NCBI GenBank assembly: GCA_001598975.1
Contig: BBXU01001883.1
Coordinates: 1 to 19,881, forward strand
From: Parachlorella kessleri
Taxonomy: Eukaryota > Chlorophyta > Trebouxiophyceae > Chlorellales > Chlorellaceae
Reading direction: 5' to 3'
DNA length: 19,881 bases
The translations under genes and the position numbers were made by a program. Below the pieces are notes generated by a model that had not been told where the DNA came from, made no database searches, and was given only the letters and a program-made list of their open reading frames with translations. Positions 1 through 8,807 of this stretch are shown piece after piece. Within the stretch, counting starts at the first letter, position 1. The number at the start of each line of letters is the position of its first letter.

Positions 1-647
1 CAGCAGCGGGACCTGAGCATGGACTGCTCCAGGTGGGCGGCTGGGGTCAACACACCATAATCTGTGTGTATGGTCAAGGGAGGGCCCTGAGCTCCCTGTG
101 ACGGCGAGGCACCCCACAAGGCTGCCTGGGGTCTCAGGTGACCCTAGAGGCCCCGCAGGCCAACGGCAGCTTCAGGGCATCCACTTGGTCTCCATTGATC
201 AGAATTATGACACTGTGACCTTGGGAGAGCAGCTTGCATGCCAGGTGCAGCCTAAGAGAGGCGTGGCATCAGATTGTATGCCTTGGGCGCACCATAGCCA
301 AGTGCATGGCGGCGTGTGCGACTGCCTCTGTGCCCTGTATGGAAGCCTTAGCTTAAATCAGACAGAAGACATGAATGCCTCTACCGTGGTTCTTCATGCC
401 CCTACCCTGTTCTTGCAGGGTGGAGAGGGACTTGCTGCTGAGGCTGACCCCCTTCAAGCAAGCGCTACGGGAGACCTTTTCGTAAGCAGCCTAATAAGCC
501 ATGGACTGTAAGCTGAGTGTGAGGTGCATTGACTACCATGGTACTCCCCCTCATGACTGGCGAGATATCCACAAGGCAACCCTAGTCGACAACCAAGGCC
601 AGGTGCTGCTGTTCATGAGTGGACGTTTACAAGTGTACAGTCTGTAA
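1..647 (+). CDS. 3' end of an unidentified gene (partial)
   Basis: I do not recognise the product. Three exons fit in phase: 1-32 (ends phase 2, donor GTGGGC), 419-481 (acceptor TTGCAG, donor GTAAGC) and 524-647 (stop TAA at 645-647). The two introns are 386 and 42 nt. Joined, the 66 visible residues start QQRDLSMDCSR, continue VERDLLLRLTPFKQALRETF, and end with a stretch containing DYHGTPPHDWRDIHKATL and GQVLLFMSGRLQVYSL. The last exon is hydrophilic then beta-strand-like and reads as genuine coding sequence. The 42-nt intron is unusually small. An acceptor at 517 (36 nt) also keeps frame. Without that intron the reading frame stops at 483-485. The start lies outside the window. Coding status of the last exon is fairly sure; the joins are inference. 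Confidence 0.55.
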
Positions 648-1690
648 ATCTGCGCCTGTGAGACTGAGGGCCGTCACCCTGTTTACCCTTTCCTTTTTCC
701 CCTGTTGCGTGTGCGCTTTGCATGTCCTTGAACCTGCTGGGATGCGGCTACAATCCTTAGTTTCTTTTTTACCATTTTTAAAACTTTTACTTTTCCTGCA
801 TGTGCTAGTGTGCACGGGGCACGTGTTCAAGCGTAAGGGGCCCATATGGATGGGAAAGCCTGTCCACTCCCAGTTTTTTAACAAAGCGTCTAGGCTGCGC
901 ACAACTACTCACAGCTCTCGTTACTGCTGTGGGATTGGTGTAAATGGTCCATACCATGCCTGTTGAGGTGGACAGCCTTGGTAACGGGGGCCTGGTGTGC
1001 CTAAATCAACGGCGCAGCTGTTTTGGTACAATTTTGTACGTTTAGCGAGTGCTACCTTGGTGCACAGCGGCATGCTCCATTAATGAAAGCAATACTGGGA
1101 GAGCGGCCCCCTATTCTGGAGTTGCTACCATGTTACCAAATAGCGTACACGGCAATGTAAGTCAACAGATGCTGCCTGGTGGCACTTATTCGAGCCACCA
1201 AGCATCACCCGGGCAAGCCATGTGTAGAACCCTCATCAGATATCTTGTCAAAACAATGCTAGCACACTGTGAAATGTCAGTCCAGGGCAGTCAGACTTGG
1301 GCTGAGCAAGTGCGCCACTGCAAAGGACAGCAAAGCATTGAAGCCACGCTTGCGCCATCAGTCCGTCTGTCAGGCCCGGCCTGCTGTGTGGTCATCAAAG
1401 GTCGCTCGGCGGAACTCAATTGCAACGCTCCCACCCATGGTCGTCAAGCTGCCATGTCAGTGGGATTCAATCAAGAAAACGGATAACACCCCTGTCAACA
1501 TCACAACACCGCCTCACGCCACAACCAGCAGCAGCACTAGCTTTTGTTGCCCACTACGGTCCCGCAGCCAAGTTCCCTCCAGGCTAGCCTTTTCAGAAGC
1601 CTCACAGGCTGGCCCCCCTCCCCCGTGCTTGCTAGCAGCCCTGGTGCAGCTTCTGCCATCCCCTCTCCCTCTCCCCCCCTCCCTCCCGCA
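648..1690. other. Convergent intergenic region / 3' UTRs
   Basis: This lies between the ends of the plus-strand gene (stop at 647) and the minus-strand coiled-coil gene (stop at 1691), so it should hold two converging 3' UTRs. Its first 400 bases are less GC-rich, with T-runs near 760-795. Open frames exist on both strands at about 1049-1486 but show no recognisable protein. A 25-codon minus-strand stretch at about 1379-1453 (includes MGGSVAIEFRRATFDDHTAG, then a stop) looks mildly coding-like after an acceptor, but nothing else supports it. No minus-strand TGTAA was found here. Confidence 0.5.
939..943 (+). promoter_or_regulatory. Candidate poly(A) signal TGTAA
   Basis: TGTAA is the standard chlorophyte polyadenylation signal. 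This copy would give the first gene a 3' UTR of about 300 nt. Other copies lie at 507-511, 643-647 (overlapping the stop codon) and about 1156-1160, so which one is used is not settled. Confidence 0.35.
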
Positions 1691-4600
1691 CTACTCCCCG
1701 TCGCCTTCTAGCAGGTCGTCCAGGGGCGAGACCGAGCTCATGCTGGCTATCTCCGCCTGCAGCTGCTGCAGCATGCGCAGCGCGGCCTCGTAGCTGAGCC
1801 CTGCCTCGGGAAGGCCCGCCGACTCGCCGCTCTGCTCCTCCAGGCCCAGCTCTCCTCCCCCTTCTGTTGGCAAAGCGGCTGGTGGGCAAGGGCAAGGTTC
1901 CGCCGGGGCCTGGAGGGGTTGCTGGCCCTGCCGCTGCTGACCCTCCTGCTGCTGTTCCTGCCAGTTGGCAAGCTCGTCCGGCTGCCGGCCATCCTGCCGG
2001 TGTACATGCTGCTGCTGGCGCGGGTGCTGCTCAGAGTTGGAGTCGGGGCCTAGCAGGGGTTGCTGCTGCTGCTGCTGGTGGTGGTGGGGGTGGTGCTGCT
2101 GCTGGGCTTGCTGCTGGTGGGGGTGCCAGCTGTCACCCCATCCAGGCTGGTGGTGCTGCGGTTGACCCCATTGTGGAGGGTATTGTTGTTGCAACAAGTG
2201 TCCGTACAGGTGGGGTGAGTCAAAGATGTCACAGTTTGAGTCATGGTAGGTGCCTACTGGGTCGTCGTGAAAAGCAGTAGTTGCTGCTGGTGTGCGCCCC
2301 TGCATGGCACAAGACAATGCAACAACATGAGCACCTTAACAAATATATTCTTCTTGCCGAGCAAAGGCTCCCAGCATGAGGACCGGTGCTGTCCAGAGAT
2401 TGACCATGCCCCTGTATGGACTACCCTGCTAGACTTGGGCGCGAGCACGTTGCAAGGAAAAAACAATAGATGCCAGACAGCGGACAAGGGCAAACATAAG
2501 CACAAACATGTGTGTGGCACGCATGTGGCACTGCCATGTTGCATGATATGGTGTTCCTCCAGACGAAGGCTACCACACTGCCTGATTAGGCGGGTAAACC
2601 TTTGACCCCAGGGCAGGCATAGACCGCGATCAGCAGGCCACCACACCTGTCCACCCGTGTTGTCATAGAGTACATTGTCTTGCCAGCCTTCCCAAGTGGT
2701 GACAGGGGTCGCCGCAGCTGCTGCTGCTGGAAGCCTGTCTTGCTGCTGCTGCTGCTGGTAGTGGGAGGCATCCATTGGGGCCCCCTCAGGCCCTGCTTCA
2801 TGCCAGGGCCCCGCCCCGCTAAGGCCTTGGCCCCACCTCTCTTGCTGCCAGCCGCCTCCCGGCAAACGCCACGTGGCGGTGGGCCCCCCACTTGTGTGAC
2901 CCAAGGCCTCAGCAGGCCTCTCTTTGGTTCTCTGCTCGCTGCCCACCTGCCAACAACCTGCCTCTGGCCCGTGCGCTCTGGCTGCTGTGGCTTCAAAGCC
3001 AGACGCTTGCTGCCCTGGAACCGGGAAGTGCTGCTCAGAGGCCCCGCTGGGCACGTTTGGCTGCTGCTTTGCGTGCTCCCCATGCTGTGCCCGCCGCGGC
3101 TGGCCAGCTGGCCCCGCCCTGGCCTGGCCCTCGCCATGGAGTGAGGGCGCGGCGAAGCCATGCGCGGAGTCAAGCCTTGCTATGGCCTGTCGCAGGCTCT
3201 GTATGAGGTCACTGCCACTGTCGGAGCTGGCGCGGGTGGGAGCCGCCTCGGGTCGCAAGGTGCTAACTGGGACTGGCTGGCTGCAGGACTGAGGCATGGC
3301 AGAGTCCCCTGGCAGGAATGACTGGTCCACATGTGCCAGCTGTTGATGTAGCCCTTGCTGCTGCCCCTGCTGTTCCTGGGGATGCCACGCGGTAGGTTCG
3401 TGCCATGCCTCAAACATGGCATGTGGATGCCACGGCTGCTGGGGCTGCTGCAACAGCCCTGCAGCTGCCTGACTAGCGCCAGAGCTGCCGCTGGGGCTCA
3501 TGCTGCGCTCTGCTGGCCGTGGCTGCACTGAGGAGGCTTGCGAGAGCGCCTCGCCCGCGGCTGGTGACAGCTCCGCAGAAGCCACGGGCCCTGGGCCTGG
3601 CAGCTGTGCATCGGGGCTAGGCTGTTGCGGCAAGACTGTGCCGCCTTCCTGGATCGAAGGGTGCTGCGACCCCTGCCGCAACTGCCGCTGTGATTGGGGT
3701 GCGAGAGGGGGCCTGACCTCCTTTGATTTCCACTGCCGGCCAGCAAGGGGGTTGCCGCGCTCTGAAGGCTGCACCACAGCATGCCACACCTCTGCCTGCT
3801 GCGCATGCTGTGTAAGGCCGCCCCACCCAGCCGCCAGCCTGTCGCTGCCTGACGGGCTGTCATTGGAATCCGCACGGGCGGCTTTGGCTGGTAGCAGCTT
3901 GATAGGGGAGGCAGCGGCAGAGGATGCCAGAGAAGTTCCCGAAGCCTGACAGAATAAGGGAGAAGGGGCTGGCGGCAACAGGGCTGGCTGCTGCTGCCCT
4001 GCTGAGTTTGCAAAGGAGGCAACACCAAGGCTGGAGTTTGTCCCCAGGCCACCTGCCAGCTGGCACGACAGCTGTCTGTTCTGGCCTTGCAGCCTCTTGA
4101 CAGCCCCTAGTAACACCTGCACTTCCTCCTCCTGCAGCTGCACCCGATGCGACTCGTGCTGCTGCTTTGCATGCTGGGCCTCCCGCAGGTCATCATGCTG
4201 TGCTGCCGCTGCTGTGCTTGCTGAGCGCACACTGCCAACCGCATCTCCCCACACTCCCTGCTTCTCAATTATGCCCTGCGGGGTCCGCTGCTGCTGCTGC
4301 ACAAATGCTACAGGTGTCAGGTGACTAGAGGCCTTGCCCGGGGAAGCGGTGACCGAGCCGCTGCAACTGCTGGAGTTTTCCCAGGCATCTGCCTCACCAG
4401 AGCTTGAGGTAGAGCCACTCTCGCTAGCATCTGCCTCCACCACAGCCAGCGCCCGGCGGGTGCGCTGCGCTGTGTCACGCTGTGTAGATCCAACCCCAAC
4501 TGCTGACGCCGCGGTCGCCTTACTGGACAGGCCCTCCGCCTGGCCAGCTGGCAAAGCCTGGGACCCATGCTGCCCCCCATCAGCCCGCCCAGCGTGACCC

Positions 4601-7600
4601 CTCATGCCAGCCAAAAGGCCTCCTGCCGCAAGAGTGACACCTGAGGTGGATGTGGGGCCTGCTACGCCTGCTGAGACCGTCGTGCCGACGCCCCGGGCGC
4701 CCCGCAGCGCTCTCACCATGCGCGACAGGCTCAGCACCTCGGCCTGGGAGTGCCTCAGCTGGTGTTCCAAGGCCGAGCGCTCCTCTTGCAGCTGTGCCTT
4801 CTCAGCTGCGTTGGCCTCGGCTTCAGCAGTCAGTTGGGCCACCTGCAAAGACAGCATGACCCGCCCTCAATACCCGCACATACGTAAAACACATGAAACC
4901 TGCACGTACAGGTCTCTGCCTTGACCATGCCAGCCTGGACATATTTGAAATCACCCCACCCAAAGGCGTGCGGACAAGCAGACACAGAGGAACTCAGCAT
5001 TGCGCCACTGCTGGCACGCAATACCGCATCATGGGCACCAACCACCACCAGCTGACGCATCCATACACCGAAATGCACTCGACTTAGCCCATTCAACCTG
5101 GTGAGACACCCCCGCTCACGCACTGTCTCAAATTGCTAGCAGGCAGCCAGAATCTATCCCATACATCCGTCCTATTTCTCACACACCTAGGGGCGACGCT
5201 ACCATGCAAGCCTGTCACACAAGCACCCCAGAAACCAGTACTGGGGTCTGCTTCTGCACATACCCGAGCACCCATGTTACCCACCACACCCCAAGCACAC
5301 ACCAACCTGTTGCCGCACCCCCGCCAGCCTCTCACTCAGCGCTGCATTCTGGTCGCAGGCAGCCACAAGCTGCCTTGCCACCTCCTCAAACTCGTCCCTC
5401 AGTGCGTCTACATGCCCCGCCTGCTGTGCCAGCTGGCAGTTGGCTGCCTCCAGCTGGACGCAGCGCTGCTCAGCAGCCGCCAGCTGGCACCGCAGCGCTG
5501 CAGAGTCATCTTGCTGCTGCTGCTCGTGCTGCAGGGCCTGCTGCGCTTGCTGTGCCTTGAGCTGCGCCGCCTCAGTCTCGGCGCCCGCCAGCCTGGCTGC
5601 CAGCTCAGCATTGGAGGTGCGCAGCGTGGCTAGTTCCGAGTGGGCCTCTGCCAGCTGGCGGTTCAAGCTGTCCACAGCTCCGCCTAGCTGCGCGCAAGGC
5701 CCAGTTGGATGGCTAGTGTAAGTGGGTTCCCCAGGCTGATGGATATGCATGGTGCAAAGTTCGCAATCGTGCATACATAACGGGGTTAGCAAGCTTGTCA
5801 ACCCCCGGGTACAGTCTCACTATGCGTAGCTGGTCCTCAAATAACGCGCTCTACATCAACCTGAGCAGAGGACACCTGCGCCATGCTATGCCGCATCTCT
5901 TTCTGACCGGGAACTACAAGGCCAGGTTCCAGCAAGAAGCACAGCATGGCACAGCACAGCATGGCAAGCAGCCCCACCTGGAGGGCAGTTTGAGCCGAGT
6001 GTTCTAGCGCTCGCTGGGCGACACCCAGCTGCTCCGCCTTCTGCTGCACGAGAGCGGTGATCAAACACACTGCCTCCCTGTCGTGCTCGCTGCCGCTGCC
6101 AGGCTGTTGGTGCTGCTGCTGCCGGTGCTGTGTTACCTCCTTGTAGTCTGCCAACAGGGCCTGCCGGGAGCACGCAAAGAACATATAGATAAATATATAA
6201 ATACGCCCAGGCCTCAAGGGCACAGCCATAGCCAAATTGCCGTGAGCATGCGCACACACCATCCATGGCATTGTTTCGGAACATACTTGCAGCATAAGAT
6301 TCTAGGCCAACACCTCATCATGCTCAATGTGAAGCTGCCAGGACGGATAGTATCCCATGCATATGCACTGTGCTTTACAGTTGTTGGCTCCTGCTGCTAC
6401 CTCCCGTGACATTGCCTACAAAATAGCTAGCCCCACCTGAGCAGTCCCACCTGCCCTTCTGTGCCCACCCGTTGGCTATTCATTTGGCTCCACCACATAT
6501 AATATTCAAAATATTCAAGCCAGAATATGCCGTCCCACCTTCAGGCTGCCCTGGAGCTTCACCACATAAGCTTCCATCCGGCGCTTGTCATCTTGGAGCG
6601 TTGCCACAGACCTGCATCCCAGTTTCAAGCCCAGGCTTCACCCCTGTCGGGCAGATGCGGATCTTGTGCAAGACGAACCTTCCTTAAGCCACCTGGTGGT
6701 TCATGGTTCCTTTCACAAGGACCTTAGTGCCTGGCAAGTCCACAGCATACACGGATAGCTCGACAGCGAACCGGGGCATAGACATGGCATCCCACAAACA
6801 CCACCGTTCCAGCGATGCTCGACAGCCTACACCGCAGGAGGTGCCTGGCCGTCTCACTTCTGCAGGCTGGTCACCGCAGCATTTCTGGCGGCGGCAGCCA
6901 CCCGGTAGGCCTCGGCTTCTGACTTTGCCAGCCGAACCTGCAGAGCACACAGCCATGTTCTCTAGCTGTGCACACTTGTGTTGTTCGGAGGTCAGGGGGA
7001 CCATGACATCCACTACTGCAAATTTTCGGCCCCAGGCAGCAGAAAAGCTGTGTGCCCTGCGCAGTTTTGGACAGCCCCCAAACAAGCACGGCTCCAGCCT
7101 TCCCTCCGCACCAAGACCTATGCCTGGAGGGCAGTGTCAACAGAACATAACTCCCGTGTACCTCCGGAACACCAATCCTTGCTGCTACCTCCTAAATGAG
7201 CGCTGCATCCGCTCTACGACTGCGATCCGTCCATAAAACGACCTTATGCACACTCAACCTCCGGGTGTGGTATCTCAGCTTGCATCTGCTATGCCGGATA
7301 CCAAAGTCTACCACCCCCCCGTTCTGTTTGCCCCTTTCTCCGCCAGCAGCATCCCTACTCCTGACCTGCTCTGACGCTGCTTCAACTGCTAACTGCGCTA
7401 AGATCCCATTACAGGACTTCGCAGCTCTCATTCCCAATCCATCAGACTACTTACCATGCTAACCTAGTCCATCATCCTGTTTCCTCCACAGAAGCAAATG
7501 TGCCAGTGTCTCATCACGCTCAAACAGCCATCCCCTCCTGCCAGCATGCACCCGCCCGGCACCCTGGCGCCGTCCTGCTGTACGTCCCAAACAGCTGGGT

Positions 7601-8473
7601 AATGCGATCCTTCCAACATACTATATCTCTCAGGCAAGACACAGAGCACACCTGCATAAAAGCCTGTCAGCCCAGTAGACCCGTACCTCCTCTCTCATCG
7701 CTTAACCTGCTACCCTATATAAATATACCTCACCACCTCCTTCCCCGACAAGTCGCCCTGCGTACCTCGCACTCCTTCTCCATGCGCAGTGTTTCTGCCA
7801 GCGTCTGCTGCCGCCCCGCCTCCCGCTGCATGCGCAACAGCTGCCGCTGCAGCGCCTGCAGCTGCCGCCGCGCGCCGCGCAGGCCCTCACGCAGCAGCTC
7901 CGTGTCCACTTGTAGCAGCTGGGCGTGGTCATGCAGGGCCACCACATGGCTGGCCCCCTGCTGCGGCTGTTGCAAGCAGTGCTGGGAAGGCTCCGGCACA
8001 GACACCGGCTCATGCTGCTGCTCCCCATGCTGCTGGTGGGGCTGCTGCGGAGGTGGCGGCTGCTGTTCGCGTTGCTGGAGGTGAACGTGCCCTGGCTGGC
8101 CCCGCTCAACACAGCCAGCGCCAGGCAGCAGCAGCCCCAGAGAATGCTGCGTGCCTGAGCCATCCCACAAGCGATGTGTCTGGGTCCACCGAATGTCCTG
8201 CCACGCTGCTAGCTTGGCCGCTGCCTGCTGCAGTGTGCCGCTGCCGGCAGCGACGCCAGCTGGGTTGCTGCTGGCCGCAGCCTCGACCCCTGAAGCTGCT
8301 CCATTGGGGCGTGCAGGCGAGGAGGCGAGGCTGGAAGGGGTCGAGGCTGTGGGAGAAGAATCGAAGAGTTCCAGCCTGCGAGCGCTCAGCGCCTGCACAA
8401 ACGGCCGAGCTCAACTTGAAATCATGACGGGAGGCTCCGCTGTCTTCTGCACCCAGTGTACCGTCGAAACCAT
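1691..8473 (-). CDS. Long coiled-coil protein with Gln/Ser-rich disordered C-terminal half
   Basis: Probably a structural or scaffold protein; no enzyme domain is visible and I cannot assign a family. Proposed exons on the minus strand are 8473-8462, 8392-7766, 7518-7464, 7397-7366, 6937-6858, 6611-6539, 6160-5978, 5687-5307, 4842-2647 and 2299-1691. Together they give 4,248 nt, about 1,415 aa. All joins match in phase, and most introns are phase 0. Residues 5-100 are Ser/Ala/Pro-rich. About 130-560 is Leu/Ala/Glu/Gln-rich with coiled-coil spacing (for example AQLKAQQAQQALQHEQQQQ). The large exon then becomes Ser, Gln, Gly and Pro rich, with NVLYDNTGGQ at its end. The last exon has a His/Gln block and an acidic end, LLEGDGE. 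Weak points are the start (candidate ATG at 8473 followed by a 69-nt intron with donor GTACAC) and the 55-nt and 32-nt exons at 7464 and 7366. The exons from 6937 downward are well supported. Confidence 0.78.
2060..2119 (-). repeat. CAG/CAC triplet tract encoding Gln/His runs
   Basis: On the plus strand this is a run of CTG then GTG triplets. In the minus-strand coiled-coil gene it encodes poly-Gln and poly-His near the C-terminus. Similar shorter CTG runs lie at 2717-2729, 2741-2757 and about 5513-5524, all in the same gene. They are in frame and probably vary in length between strains. Confidence 0.8.
6204..6231 (+). repeat. Short dispersed repeat, copy A
   Basis: A 28-base segment starting CGCCCAGGCCTCAAG and ending CACAGCCATAG lies in an intron of the coiled-coil gene. 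It matches 10074-10100 in a PYD1 intron with about three differences. It is antisense to its host gene here and sense in PYD1. Confidence 0.55.
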
Positions 8474-8807
8474 ACCTACGAAGCGCGCCTTGCCTTCCTC
8501 TCCGCCAAAGCTGCGTCCAAGGCTGCGGGCCAGGGACCCTCAAAACATCATGCTGGGGGAGCTAAGCCCGCTTGCAGCATCAAATATCATCAAACATGGG
8601 CCATGCTCTGCAGTGCCAAGGAGCCAGCAGTGATGCCCCCCGTCCATTTGACGTCATGACTTCAGGACGACTAATGCTTACCCCGCGCGCTTTTTACACC
8701 CGGCCATTATGCGTTACCCTAGCCCTAGGGCAAACACTTATATGGTGCATGATACACGCAGCCATCCTATAGCCACCGTACTCAGTCTCCTACAGCATAA
8801 ACCCAAT
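8474..8807. promoter_or_regulatory. Divergent promoter region between coiled-coil gene and PYD1
   Basis: About 334 bases separate the proposed start codons of two head-to-head genes, so both promoters and 5' UTRs must lie here unless the coiled-coil gene has a further upstream exon. It contains a perfect TGACGTCA palindrome. No convincing TATA box was seen, only CTTATATGG near 8737. An ATG at 8709 is in frame with the PYD1 start and could extend that protein by 33 residues. Confidence 0.5.
8649..8656. promoter_or_regulatory. TGACGTCA palindrome (bZIP/CRE-type site)
   Basis: This is a perfect 8-base palindrome with the ACGT core bound by bZIP factors in plants and algae. It lies about 176 bases upstream of the proposed coiled-coil start and about 152 bases upstream of the PYD1 start, so it could serve both genes. 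A specific 8-mer is expected about once per 65 kb by chance, so this is suggestive only. Confidence 0.4.

Noticed and set aside
627..902. 91-codon minus-strand Lys-rich open frame
   Set aside because: It overlaps the end and 3' flank of the first gene and comes from T-rich sequence; no family resemblance.
1049..1486. 145-codon plus-strand open frame
   Set aside because: Translation is Cys/Ser/Gln-mixed with no recognisable family, and no splice or promoter context supports it.
1867..2280. Ala/Gly-rich plus-strand open frame opposite the coiled-coil gene's last exon
   Set aside because: It is the antisense shadow of a CAG/CTG-rich coding exon.
2680..3292. Several long plus-strand open frames opposite the large coiled-coil exon
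   Set aside because: Cys/Leu-rich translations typical of reverse-complemented CAG-rich coding sequence.
8716..8731. CCCTAGCCCTAGGG, resembling telomere repeat units
   Set aside because: Only two units and not the CCCTAAA form; not an interstitial telomere tract.
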